Shown: positions 1 to 6,121 of the stretch, piece after piece
Position numbering within the stretch: the first letter of the stretch is position 1
How the letters are laid out: each line of letters starts with the position of its first letter
NCBI GenBank assembly: GCA_016222925.1
Contig: JACRQB010000098.1
Span: 1 to 6,208, forward strand
Length of the DNA: 6,208 nt
Direction: 5' to 3'
Source: Nitrospirota bacterium
GTDB taxonomy: Bacteria > Nitrospirota > Nitrospiria > Nitrospirales > Nitrospiraceae
Notes under the pieces: generated by a model
Databases searched by the model: none
Told to the model about the DNA's origin: nothing
What the model saw: the letters and a program-made list of their open reading frames with translations, nothing else
Made by a program: the position numbers and the translations under genes

Positions 1-399
1 ATATCTCGGCATGCCGACCAACAGACAGTACGTTGTCTGAAAGAAGATGCGGCAAGTAGTTCATCTCTCGATGAAGAAGAGGCGTTTGCCATCAGTTGTT
101 TGATGTGGGTCATCGTGCCACATTGATTCCTTGGAGCTGATGGTTATCAAAAGAGCTGAAGGAGGTGGCGTGAGCCGGAAGAAGTCGGCGGTTTCAAGGG
201 TGGTGGCTCGCTCTTGTGCAGCCAACGTGCAAAGGGCTGTGGGCGCTGTTTCAGTAGCGGAGTCAGGGTATTCAAGGGACGCGCTATCGATTATCGGTAC
301 CACTAGGCACGGTCGTCGAGTCGGTCTGATCGAAGAGTGAGGCGCGAGGTAATTGGCTTAAGCGAGTGAAGGATTGCCGAACATGATCCTGGCCAGATG
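1..399. other. region without a convincing gene, upstream of a terminator
   Basis: No reading frame here encodes a protein I recognise. Two frames are open from the left edge on the + strand. One stops at 38-40 and ends in the peptide YLGMPTNRQYVV; the other stops at 124-126. Either could be the tail of a gene that lies mostly outside the window, but neither can be assigned. Two small dyads are visible: the 12-bp perfect palindrome TCGGCATGCCGA at 6-17, and a hairpin with arms CAGACA (22-27) and TGTCTG (34-39). Neither is followed by a T-run, so they are not obvious terminators. A + strand terminator directly follows this region at 400-439, so some transcript probably crosses it from left to right. 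Confidence 0.4.
170..340 (+). CDS. doubtful small basic hypothetical protein (56 aa, GTG start)
   Basis: I do not recognise this ORF. Two things favour it. AAGGAGGT at 159-166 is a full match to the anti-Shine-Dalgarno sequence, just before a GTG at 170, and a rho-independent terminator on the same strand begins 60 nt after the stop. The predicted product starts MSRKKSAVSRVVARS, is rich in Arg, Ser, Ala and Val, and has no clear domain, signal peptide or membrane segment. Several things count against it. Only 3-4 nt separate the ribosome-binding site from the start, which is short. The composition could be noise. An open frame of 80 codons covers 61-303 on the other strand. Other in-frame starts are an ATG at 140 and a TTG at 131. 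The strand and the terminator may instead belong to an untranslated RNA. Confidence 0.2.
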   Translation: MSRKKSAVSRVVARSCAANVQRAVGAVSVAESGYSRDALSIIGTTRHGRRVGLIEE

Positions 400-439
400 A
401 CGGCCCCCGTGGTTCCACACAAGAGTGGGCCGTTTTTTT
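400..439 (+). terminator. rho-independent terminator
   Basis: The 7-bp GC-rich stem ACGGCCC (400-406) pairs with GGGCCGT (427-433) and runs into a tract of seven T (433-439). The 20-nt loop contains a second dyad, GTGGTTCCAC (409-418), which can form a small inner hairpin. The T-tract shows that it acts on transcripts running left to right. No well-supported gene ends just before it, so the transcript it terminates is unidentified. It could be the doubtful ORF at 170-340, a small RNA, or a gene entering from the left edge. Confidence 0.7.
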
Positions 440-986
440 ATGCGTTCTTGCTGCGAGAGAGCTTCTTTCAAGTCCCGGACAATCCAAATAGATAGGTATC
501 AAAAAGGCTACACCAATACTTTATGCCTAAATTTTGATCGAGGAAGATCACGCGAGAAGTGAAAACAAAACGAGAGCGGAGGCGGGTCCCGAGAGCTCGT
601 TCTCATTTGTGTGGAGGTCTTGGAGGGGTTTTAGGCTTCCCGCTCACTACCAGCGCGGCCTGCTCACCGCCCCAGCACCCGACCTCGCTCCTCTGGCGTG
701 CTCCTCTCACCGAGACCTCCGCTCACGATTAAGATATGCGGGAAATACCCGGCGTCAAGCAGAGGGTCACCATTGTAGCGGATCGCCTCACTTTCCATTG
801 CTGGCCCCATTTCTTCCCGACAGAGAATAGTCCTGCTCGTCCTTTTCCCGCAGTTTGCCGGAGAAGCACAGCAATGCTTCATGAACATCAGACGCACACT
901 GCATCACTATCTTTATCTTGATTGGCTCGTCTCTCGACTCCATTCTTTTCCAACTAGAGGATTACTCCGAAGCCTCTTGCAATCGC
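440..986. other. 547-bp region without a supported gene
   Basis: Short open frames exist on both strands, for example 534-830 on + and 664-897 on -. None has a ribosome-binding site in place, a recognisable motif, or a composition like the neighbouring genes. The region lies between a + strand terminator and the 3' end of the minus-strand operon, so it is where two converging transcripts would meet. A weak dyad at 956-977 (AGAGG/CCTCT arms on the minus strand, with CTTCGG inside) lies about 10 nt after the VOC gene stop. It lacks a T-run, so I do not call it a terminator. The region may be a decayed gene, but I see no residual similarity that proves it. Confidence 0.45.
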
Positions 987-1340
987 TCACGGATGGCGTT
1001 TGTGAATGGTGATGTGATTCGCGTCCGGGTCCTCGATGACCGCCATCCGGCAGACCGGCGTGTCAAATACCTCCACGACGAAAGTCACGGCTCGCTCCTT
1101 CATCTTGTGAACAAACGCATCGAGGTCCGACACCTCGAACGCCACTACCGCTCCCTTCGCACCGGGCATGTGTCCCATGTCCGTCGTCGTGATCGCGAAA
1201 GTCGAATCTCCGACATCGTATTCTACCCAGACATCCCGATAGTTGTAGTTCACGTGCAAACCTAACACATGTTCGTAGAATGCCCGGGCCCGTTCCATAT
1301 TCGAGACCGGATAGACGGTGAAGGCGATCGAGGTGATCAT
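987..1340 (-). CDS. VOC superfamily (glyoxalase/bleomycin-resistance fold) protein
   Basis: This 117-residue protein of the vicinal oxygen chelate fold is probably cytoplasmic. The N-terminal beta-alpha unit is clear: SIAFTVYPVSNMERARAFYE (residues 4-23), followed by the VLGL turn, is the usual VOC opening. WVEYDVGDSTFAI (38-50) and VVAFEVSDLDAFV (65-77) begin the later strands. The closing signature is EDPDANHITIHKR, where the family usually has DPDGN-x-x-E-L. The terminal metal-binding Glu is Thr here, so classical glyoxalase I activity is unlikely and the substrate cannot be named. I chose the ATG at 1340 because the conserved fold begins there; the frame stays open back to a GTG at 1382, but those 14 extra residues (MRRQAPHSRRKNHP) look non-conserved. 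Neither start has a strong Shine-Dalgarno. It is the last gene of the operon, 74 nt after the activase stop, so it may depend partly on translation from upstream. Confidence 0.9.
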   Translation of the reverse strand: MITSIAFTVYPVSNMERARAFYEHVLGLHVNYNYRDVWVEYDVGDSTFAITTTDMGHMPGAKGAVVAFEVSDLDAFVHKMKERAVTFVVEVFDTPVCRMAVIEDPDANHITIHKRHP

Positions 1341-1414
1341 AGGATGATTCTTTCGTCGACTATGCGGGGCTTGCCGTCGCACCGCTGGCGAAGAGGAGCG
1401 AATCGCTTATCACG

Positions 1415-4400
1415 TCACGCGTGCGCCACATGTGTTCTGGCAGCATGTTCGAGCACCTGCTGGATGTGAACGTCCACCTGTCGGAGTACTGAGGGTGAGA
1501 CGGCGTACCCGTCACTTTCATAGGTGAGAATGGGCATGCCTTGCCGGATGCTGAGCGGCTTGAGGATCGCTTCTGAAATCCGATAGGGGAGACAGTTGAA
1601 CGGCCCGATGACGAGCATGCCGTCATATCCCTCACGCGCAGCTTCAAGTCCCTTGCCCACCGTGGGGAGAAGTTCCCCATAGATTGCGGGAGAGACATGC
1701 TCGGCCCCCTTCTCAAAGATGGACGAGACGGCATTGGGACCTGCCACCAGTAGGCCGGTCTTGCTAAAGAGTGCGCGGTAACGCGTTTCCTCACGTGTCA
1801 AGGTCTGGTAGCTCATCCACTGTTGAATATACTCTTTCCCTTCAGGCTGAAACATCCTTGTACAGGCTTTGGCCAGGGCTAGGCCTCCCGGTTTCATGCC
1901 CCAGGTGCCCGCCGTTTCCGCCATGGGGTGATACGCGACATAGAGAAACAGCTCGCTCAAGTCAACTGGCTTGAGGATGATCCCTCGCTCGGCATAGAGA
2001 TCCCGCACGCCGTCCATGAAAAACGAACTAAAGCGGGTGAAGAAGTCGCCGGCCACGACAACACGCGGGCAGGTGCGTGGATCTTTTGTGCGAGGGAGGT
2101 GCGCCAGACGTTCGATGAATGCCGGCAGTGTGGCTTGAAACTCGTCGAGTGATCGGGCTCCCTGAACGAACCGTTCCCACTCGGTCTGTAGGCGATCGAG
2201 CGTGCTTTTCTCTCCGACGACGCGGAGCACATGGTCGATCTCCACGAGAATGTCGGCAAGGATAATGGCCGGCGACATATGTTGCGCCAGCACATCTTTA
2301 TCGAAGCCCAGAAAGTCGTTCTCCGGCTGCGGGTTGAAGAGGAACAGATCGGTCAGCCGTTGCTCGGCGAGGAATCGTTCAAAATATCCCATATAGATGA
2401 CCTGGCCGGGGTGGAGCCCGAGCCAGCCGGCTCCCATGGCGAATGCTCTCGTGTGGTAGGGAGAGAAGTTCGGAAAGTAGACCTTCACTCGTGGGTCGGT
2501 GAGCAGTACCGATTCGCCGTTCGATCGAATGATGCGGCCGCCTAGGACGACCCGGCAAGGGGCAAAGGGACGGGCAGCCACGGTTTGCACTTCCCGGTAA
2601 TTGTGGATGATGTCGAGGAAGGCTTCCAGCCTCGTTTGAACGCCGGCATCGGCGGTGTGCGCGTCGATCTCGAGGACCAGGTAGGGTTTCGAACCCAACT
2701 CCGAGGCGAGCATGGAGTGGGTGAAGGCGTCGATGGTACAGCTGAAATTGCTCACGCTCAACAGAAACAAGTTGGGATATCGTTTTGCGATGCCGACGGC
2801 ATTCAAGATCTGGTTGGCAAAGTGCCAGGAGGTCGGTCCTTCTTTGCCCGGCATGAGACAGTCGGCCGGAATAACGGCCACTCCCATGCTGGAGAGTTTC
2901 TTGCCGACCGATTGCGACGCCTCCGGGGTAAAGGCGTTGTAGCTGTGGCCGGCGAGTAGAATGGCTGGCTTGCCGGCGGCGATGGCCGCATCGAGGGCCC
3001 GTTTCCCGAGTTCACGGAGTGTGCGTTCGGCGTCCGTCTGAGCCTGTATGGCAGCCTCCCACGCATTGACGGCCACCTCGCGCCCGACTCCCAACTCCGC
3101 CACGGCCATGTCGACTAGGGCAGAGCAGGTCTCGTAGCCGTCGATGAACTCCAGCACGGGTGAGAGTAAGCGGCGATCGGGAAAGGCCTTGGCCAGAAAA
3201 TAGGGTCCGGCCTGTGTGATCGGACAGAGGTAGGAATCTTTGCACTGGTTTGGGTGGGGCATGCGTACGACGTGCGGGATGAAGATCAGACCTACGCCCT
3301 TCTTGACCAGGTCCAAGACGGCGCCGTGCGCAATCTGCGCGGGGAAACAAAATCCAGAATGTGAACTCAGATCGCCCCGGGGGTCGACATCCGAGAGCAC
3401 GACTTCCATGCCGATACGGGAAAAGAACGTAGAGTACAGCGGAAACAATGAGTGCGTCGTCAAGGCCCTGGGAATGCCGATGCGCGTGCCGCTCACCATC
3501 GGGGCCGCGGTTGAACGACCCAGAGATTCGCGGACAAACGCCTTCGCGCTTTCGTAGGCTGGTCCCACGCCCCAAGAGGTGCGCTCGACACGTTCGTGCT
3601 TGGGGGTGGCGGATGGTGGGGCGGGGGTGACCTGAAAGAGCACCTCGGCCCGCTTCTCGACTAGGTCCTGCGCCGCCGCGGTCCGGGCCTTGCGCTTCCA
3701 GACATTCTCATAGAGGCTGCAACGGCCTCCGAACGGAAACCGGCGTCCGGCAACCTCGAACCGGTCGATGCTGCAGTACATCTTGCAGGCGCCGCAGGTG
3801 AACCGGCCGACTCGCTTCATCTCCGGGGCGCCGAGCGTGAGCAGATCGATCGTGTGGCTCGGCATTGCCTCGGACCGCTTCAGAGCCAGGAGCCCAACCC
3901 CCAGCGCGCCGAGCAATTCCGGGTTGGGCGGGATCACGACCTGCCGACCGACGCTGTGGGCGAACGCGTACCCGACGGCTCGGTTCAGCGCGACGCCTCC
4001 TTGCAGGAAGATTTTCTTTCCCATGTAGCGCGGGCCCTGTTGCTGAGCGAGACGAATGTCGGAATTGATGAAGGCTGCGCAGGTCGCCTTGAAGTGCACC
4101 GGTGACGGAGCGGTCAGTGCCAGGTCGCCGATGTCTGAGACCGTGATGCCGAGATCACTGTGGGCGCTCTCTTCAAGAAAGGAGCCGGTACCTGCCGAAC
4201 AGGCGTTGTTCATCGCGTAGTCGATGGGCACGCCATTGCGCAAATAGATATATTTGGAGTCCTGTCCGCCGATCTCAAAAATCGTGTCCACATCCGGATC
4301 GTAATGTGTTGCGCCCGCCGCATGAGCCGAGATCTCGTTATAGACATGTTCGGTGCCCAGGTAGGCGCCGGCGAGTTCACGCGCCGATCCGGTTGTGCCG

Positions 4401-5425
4401 CTCAAGCCGATCGGGCGATTGCCTACTTGGTTGATCAGTGCCTGAAGACACTCACGGGTTGCCGAGACTGGATTCCCTTTAGTCCGTCCGTAATGCGACG
4501 CCACCACAGCCTGCGTCGTGGGATCGATCAAAATAGCCTTGGTCGTTGTCGACCCCGCATCCACTCCCAGAATCAACGGTCCATTGGGAGGGATCTGTCG
4601 AGGCGGTTCGGCGATCACTTGCACCCGTTCGCCATAGAGATGGAGAGGTGGGAGACGGCCCAGGCCTGGCTGTGCGGCAATCTTCGGAGATGTCTCGCTG
4701 GGTGAGTCCTGCACAAGCAGGGCGGTTCCCCAGGCTTCGAACCAGGGGCTTTCAGGCAGCACCACGAACTCCGTTGCGGGCAGCTTGGCTCGCAACGCCT
4801 GCAGCATCGCGTCGTTGCGCGTGACACCGCCGATCAAGAGGACTCGCCTCAGCTCGCGCGTGCCCTTCTCCAGCAACGCAATCACTTTGTTGGACATGCT
4901 GTCGTGCAGCGTGTGGAGAATATCTTCGGGCGTGGCCTCGTTGCGGTTCAGCTTGTGTGTGATGTCCGACTTGCAATGCACTGAGCAGCGCGAGGCAAGA
5001 GGTACCACCTTGCCGCTGAAGGACCGTTGGATGGCATCCTCCATGCCGAGCCCCATCCGGCCGATCTGCTGCACGAAAAACTCGCCGCTGCCCGCCGCGC
5101 ATTTGTTGTGGGACGCCACATTGGTGATCCTGCCGTCCATCAGGAGGTAGATGAGGAAGGATTCCCCTCCAAGCGACGCGACCGCGTCAAAGGTGCCGCC
5201 CACCTCGCGGAGTGCCCGCTGCACCGCGGCTACCTCGGAAATATGACCGAGTTGACCGGACACGCCGAAATACTCCGCATCGCTGAACTCATGTCGGCCA
5301 AGTACCTCGTTGAGGATTTCGAGTGGCCGGCCTTGATGGGCCAGTACGGTGGCGCTCCGAGCATCACCTCGAAGCGCGGCCACTTTTACCGTGAGGGCGC
5401 CGATGTTTACGCCGACGTACGACAT
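1415..5425 (-). CDS. giant acyl-CoA dehydratase activase-related protein (two BadF/BcrA-type modules plus DUF2229/HgdB-like half)
   Basis: This 1336-residue cytoplasmic iron-sulfur protein belongs to the ASKHA activases of 2-hydroxyacyl-CoA dehydratase and benzoyl-CoA reductase systems, which couple ATP hydrolysis to low-potential electron transfer. Module 1 (about 1-240) has GVNIGALTVK (5-14), GGES (86-89), NKCAAGSGEFF (C109), RCSVHC (C147, C151) and GGVTRN (199-204). Module 2 (about 283-515) has the canonical GVDAGSTTTK (287-296), GGQDSK (386-391), NACSAGTG (C409), ATCAAF (C449) and GGVALN (476-481). A cysteine-rich part follows: CGACKMYC (544-551), GGRCSLYEN (C569), then DUF2229-like IGIPRALTTHSLFPLY (649-664), GFCFPAQ (C693) and NQCKDSYLC (C728, C734). 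The C-terminal HgdB-like part ends near GPFNCLPYRISEAI (C1278). There is no signal peptide or membrane segment. The ATG at 5425 follows AGAGGAG by 4 nt. It is the second gene of the operon. Module 1 lacks the two Asp of the nucleotide site, which is unusual against module 2. The family is certain; the electron acceptor and substrate are unknown. Confidence 0.95.
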   Translation of the reverse strand: MSYVGVNIGALTVKVAALRGDARSATVLAHQGRPLEILNEVLGRHEFSDAEYFGVSGQLGHISEVAAVQRALREVGGTFDAVASLGGESFLIYLLMDGRITNVASHNKCAAGSGEFFVQQIGRMGLGMEDAIQRSFSGKVVPLASRCSVHCKSDITHKLNRNEATPEDILHTLHDSMSNKVIALLEKGTRELRRVLLIGGVTRNDAMLQALRAKLPATEFVVLPESPWFEAWGTALLVQDSPSETSPKIAAQPGLGRLPPLHLYGERVQVIAEPPRQIPPNGPLILGVDAGSTTTKAILIDPTTQAVVASHYGRTKGNPVSATRECLQALINQVGNRPIGLSGTTGSARELAGAYLGTEHVYNEISAHAAGATHYDPDVDTIFEIGGQDSKYIYLRNGVPIDYAMNNACSAGTGSFLEESAHSDLGITVSDIGDLALTAPSPVHFKATCAAFINSDIRLAQQQGPRYMGKKIFLQGGVALNRAVGYAFAHSVGRQVVIPPNPELLGALGVGLLALKRSEAMPSHTIDLLTLGAPEMKRVGRFTCGACKMYCSIDRFEVAGRRFPFGGRCSLYENVWKRKARTAAAQDLVEKRAEVLFQVTPAPPSATPKHERVERTSWGVGPAYESAKAFVRESLGRSTAAPMVSGTRIGIPRALTTHSLFPLYSTFFSRIGMEVVLSDVDPRGDLSSHSGFCFPAQIAHGAVLDLVKKGVGLIFIPHVVRMPHPNQCKDSYLCPITQAGPYFLAKAFPDRRLLSPVLEFIDGYETCSALVDMAVAELGVGREVAVNAWEAAIQAQTDAERTLRELGKRALDAAIAAGKPAILLAGHSYNAFTPEASQSVGKKLSSMGVAVIPADCLMPGKEGPTSWHFANQILNAVGIAKRYPNLFLLSVSNFSCTIDAFTHSMLASELGSKPYLVLEIDAHTADAGVQTRLEAFLDIIHNYREVQTVAARPFAPCRVVLGGRIIRSNGESVLLTDPRVKVYFPNFSPYHTRAFAMGAGWLGLHPGQVIYMGYFERFLAEQRLTDLFLFNPQPENDFLGFDKDVLAQHMSPAIILADILVEIDHVLRVVGEKSTLDRLQTEWERFVQGARSLDEFQATLPAFIERLAHLPRTKDPRTCPRVVVAGDFFTRFSSFFMDGVRDLYAERGIILKPVDLSELFLYVAYHPMAETAGTWGMKPGGLALAKACTRMFQPEGKEYIQQWMSYQTLTREETRYRALFSKTGLLVAGPNAVSSIFEKGAEHVSPAIYGELLPTVGKGLEAAREGYDGMLVIGPFNCLPYRISEAILKPLSIRQGMPILTYESDGYAVSPSVLRQVDVHIQQVLEHAARTHVAHA

Positions 5426-5450
5426 GGAGCTCCTCTAGAAACCGGGTAAG

Positions 5451-5473
5451 TCGACAGACACTCGACAGAGTGT
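5451..5473 (-). repeat. small dyad and direct repeat between operon genes 1 and 2
   Basis: The arms ACACTC (5458-5463) and GAGTGT (5468-5473) form a 6-bp stem with a 4-nt loop. The octamer TCGACAGA occurs at 5451-5458 and again at 5462-5469, so repeat and hairpin overlap. No T-run follows on the minus strand, so this is not a terminator, and transcription probably continues into the activase gene. It could be an mRNA-stability or processing hairpin that adjusts the ratio of the small DUF2934 product to the large activase, or it could be chance. Confidence 0.3.
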
Positions 5474-5485
5474 GCAAGATGCCCA

Positions 5486-5734
5486 TCAGACCGGAGGAAT
5501 CCGACTAAGAATCTCCCGCTCCGCGTCCAGCCAATCATCGAGCGCAGACCCATGCCGATAGCCTCGCTCGCTGTAGAGTTCATAGGCCCGCGTCGCGATC
5601 AGGACATGCAGATCGTCGCAGGAGGATACCGGCTGACGCGCACGTGCGGCAGTAGGAGCTGATGCTTTGACTGGTGTACTCACTGGCGCTCGGGACTTTG
5701 TCTTCTTGGTTTGGCGTGAAGGTTCGACGTTCAT
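5486..5734 (-). CDS. DUF2934 domain small protein
   Basis: This 82-residue cytoplasmic protein has two parts. Residues 1-36 are a flexible basic tail rich in Lys, Arg, Ser, Pro, Ala and Thr (for example KKTKSR at 10-15), resembling a histone-like or nucleic-acid-binding tail. Residues about 43-77 carry the DUF2934 signature: HVLIATRAYELYSERGYRHG (43-62) followed by ALDDWLDAEREI (64-75), that is, an A-YELY-ERG helix, an HG turn and a DWL-AE-E helix. The biochemical role of DUF2934 is unknown. The ATG at 5734 is preferred because AAGGAGGG (minus strand, 5745-5752) precedes it. The frame stays open back to 6052, but that extension crosses the sigma-54 promoter and has no family similarity. It is the first gene of the operon, 60 nt before the activase start. 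It could be a regulator or a small partner of the activase, but the sequence shows only co-transcription. Confidence 0.87.
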   Translation of the reverse strand: MNVEPSRQTKKTKSRAPVSTPVKASAPTAARARQPVSSCDDLHVLIATRAYELYSERGYRHGSALDDWLDAEREILSRIPPV

Positions 5735-5812
5735 GGCTCTGTGACCCTCCTTCGAGCAATTGTTGATAGGGACAGACGGTAAACCGCGTGAAGAGATGTG
5801 TGGAAGAATTTG

Positions 5813-5828
5813 AGCAATGATCGTGCCT
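5813..5828 (-). promoter_or_regulatory. sigma-54 (RpoN) -24/-12 promoter of the DUF2934-activase-VOC operon
   Basis: Read on the minus strand, the sequence is AGGCACGATCATTGCT. It differs from the consensus TGGCACG-N4-TTGCW only in the first base, and it has the required 10 nt between the invariant GG (5827-5826) and GC (5815-5814). The expected transcription start is near 5802, giving a leader of about 67 nt that contains the AAGGAGGG ribosome-binding site of the DUF2934 gene. I found no good sigma-70 -35/-10 pair between this element and the gene. An RpoN promoter would mean that transcription absolutely needs an AAA+ enhancer-binding activator, which is not encoded in the window. Confidence 0.62.
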
Positions 5829-5908
5829 CTTTGTTGTTCAAATAGGCGAGCATGACTGTACTGTGGTATGGCGCGAAAATTAAGGGGGGAGCCAACAGAT
5901 CCTGTAGC

Positions 5909-5927
5909 AATTCGGGGCAATCGAATT
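5909..5927. promoter_or_regulatory. 19-bp inverted repeat, possible activator-binding site shared by both promoters
   Basis: AATTCG (5909-5914) and CGAATT (5922-5927) are perfect 6-bp arms around a 7-nt spacer. The dyad centre (5918) lies about 116 bp upstream of the expected minus-strand start and about 155 bp upstream of the expected plus-strand start, which are typical enhancer distances for sigma-54 activators. A second, 11-bp palindrome CAGCACTGCTG (5930-5940) lies beside it. The 9-mer CAATCGAAT inside the dyad (5918-5926) recurs at 6031-6039, just before the plus-strand -24 element. I cannot match it to a known activator's operator, so the function is inferred from position and symmetry only. 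Confidence 0.35.
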
Positions 5928-6046
5928 CTCAGCACTGCTGCCTTCCACCACAACCTTCTGCAAAACCGGTGGTCGTGGCCTCTGGTCTTGACCGGCAACT
6001 CAACCTGATTTCTAAGGATTTCCATATAAACAATCGAATCGACCAA

Positions 6047-6062
6047 TGGCATTGGTTTTGCT
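6047..6062 (+). promoter_or_regulatory. sigma-54 (RpoN) -24/-12 promoter of the CBS-domain gene
   Basis: TGGCATTGGTTTTGCT matches TGGCAC-N5-TTGCW at all defined positions except one (T for C at the end of the -24 block). GG (6048-6049) and GC (6060-6061) are separated by exactly 10 nt. The expected start is near 6073, leaving a leader of about 49 nt before the ATG at 6122. The nonamer TTTTGCTGG that covers the -12 block is repeated 13 bp downstream (6069-6077), but that copy has no GG at the right distance, so the first copy is the likely promoter. Confidence 0.6.
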
Positions 6063-6106
6063 GGTTAGTTTTGCTGGGAAGTGGTGGAGAGGGATAAAGG
6101 TTAGAC

Positions 6107-6114
6107 AAGGAGGG
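6107..6114 (+). promoter_or_regulatory. ribosome-binding site of the CBS-domain gene
   Basis: AAGGAGGG lies 7 nt before the ATG at 6122, a near-ideal Shine-Dalgarno and spacing. It fixes the start of a gene of which only 29 codons are in the window. Confidence 0.8.
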
Positions 6115-6121
6115 AGGCGTT

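Noticed and set aside
534..830. Plus-strand open frame of 98 codons
   Set aside because: It starts without a ribosome-binding site, and the Arg/Ser/Pro/His-rich composition looks like non-coding GC-rich sequence.
664..897. Minus-strand open frame of 77 codons downstream of the VOC gene
   Set aside because: There is no ribosome-binding site, no recognisable motif, and many Cys and Arg in a pattern typical of chance frames.
956..977. Weak hairpin just after the VOC stop as an operon terminator
   Set aside because: It has only 5-bp outer arms and no T-run on the minus strand, so it does not meet the usual intrinsic-terminator pattern.
1341..1382. Upstream GTG start for the VOC protein
   Set aside because: It adds 14 basic residues with no family similarity ahead of the conserved first strand and has no ribosome-binding site.
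3012..3575. Minus-strand frame of 187 codons in a different frame within the activase
   Set aside because: The activase frame here carries the conserved DUF2229 cysteines, while this frame is Arg/Pro/Gly-rich with no motif.
4160..4705. Plus-strand open frame of 181 codons inside the activase gene
   Set aside because: It is antisense to conserved activase motifs in module 2 and has no recognisable domain, so it is a shadow of the real gene.
5988..6016. Possible sigma-70 promoter, TTGACC and TCTAAG with 17-nt spacing, upstream of the CBS gene
   Set aside because: The -10 matches only four of six bases, and the sigma-54 element nearer the gene fits much better. It could still give weak basal transcription.
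5735..6052. Long upstream extension of the DUF2934 frame, giving 188 residues
   Set aside because: The extension lacks family similarity and runs through the predicted sigma-54 promoter. The strong ribosome-binding site and the lysine-rich tail point to the ATG at 5734.
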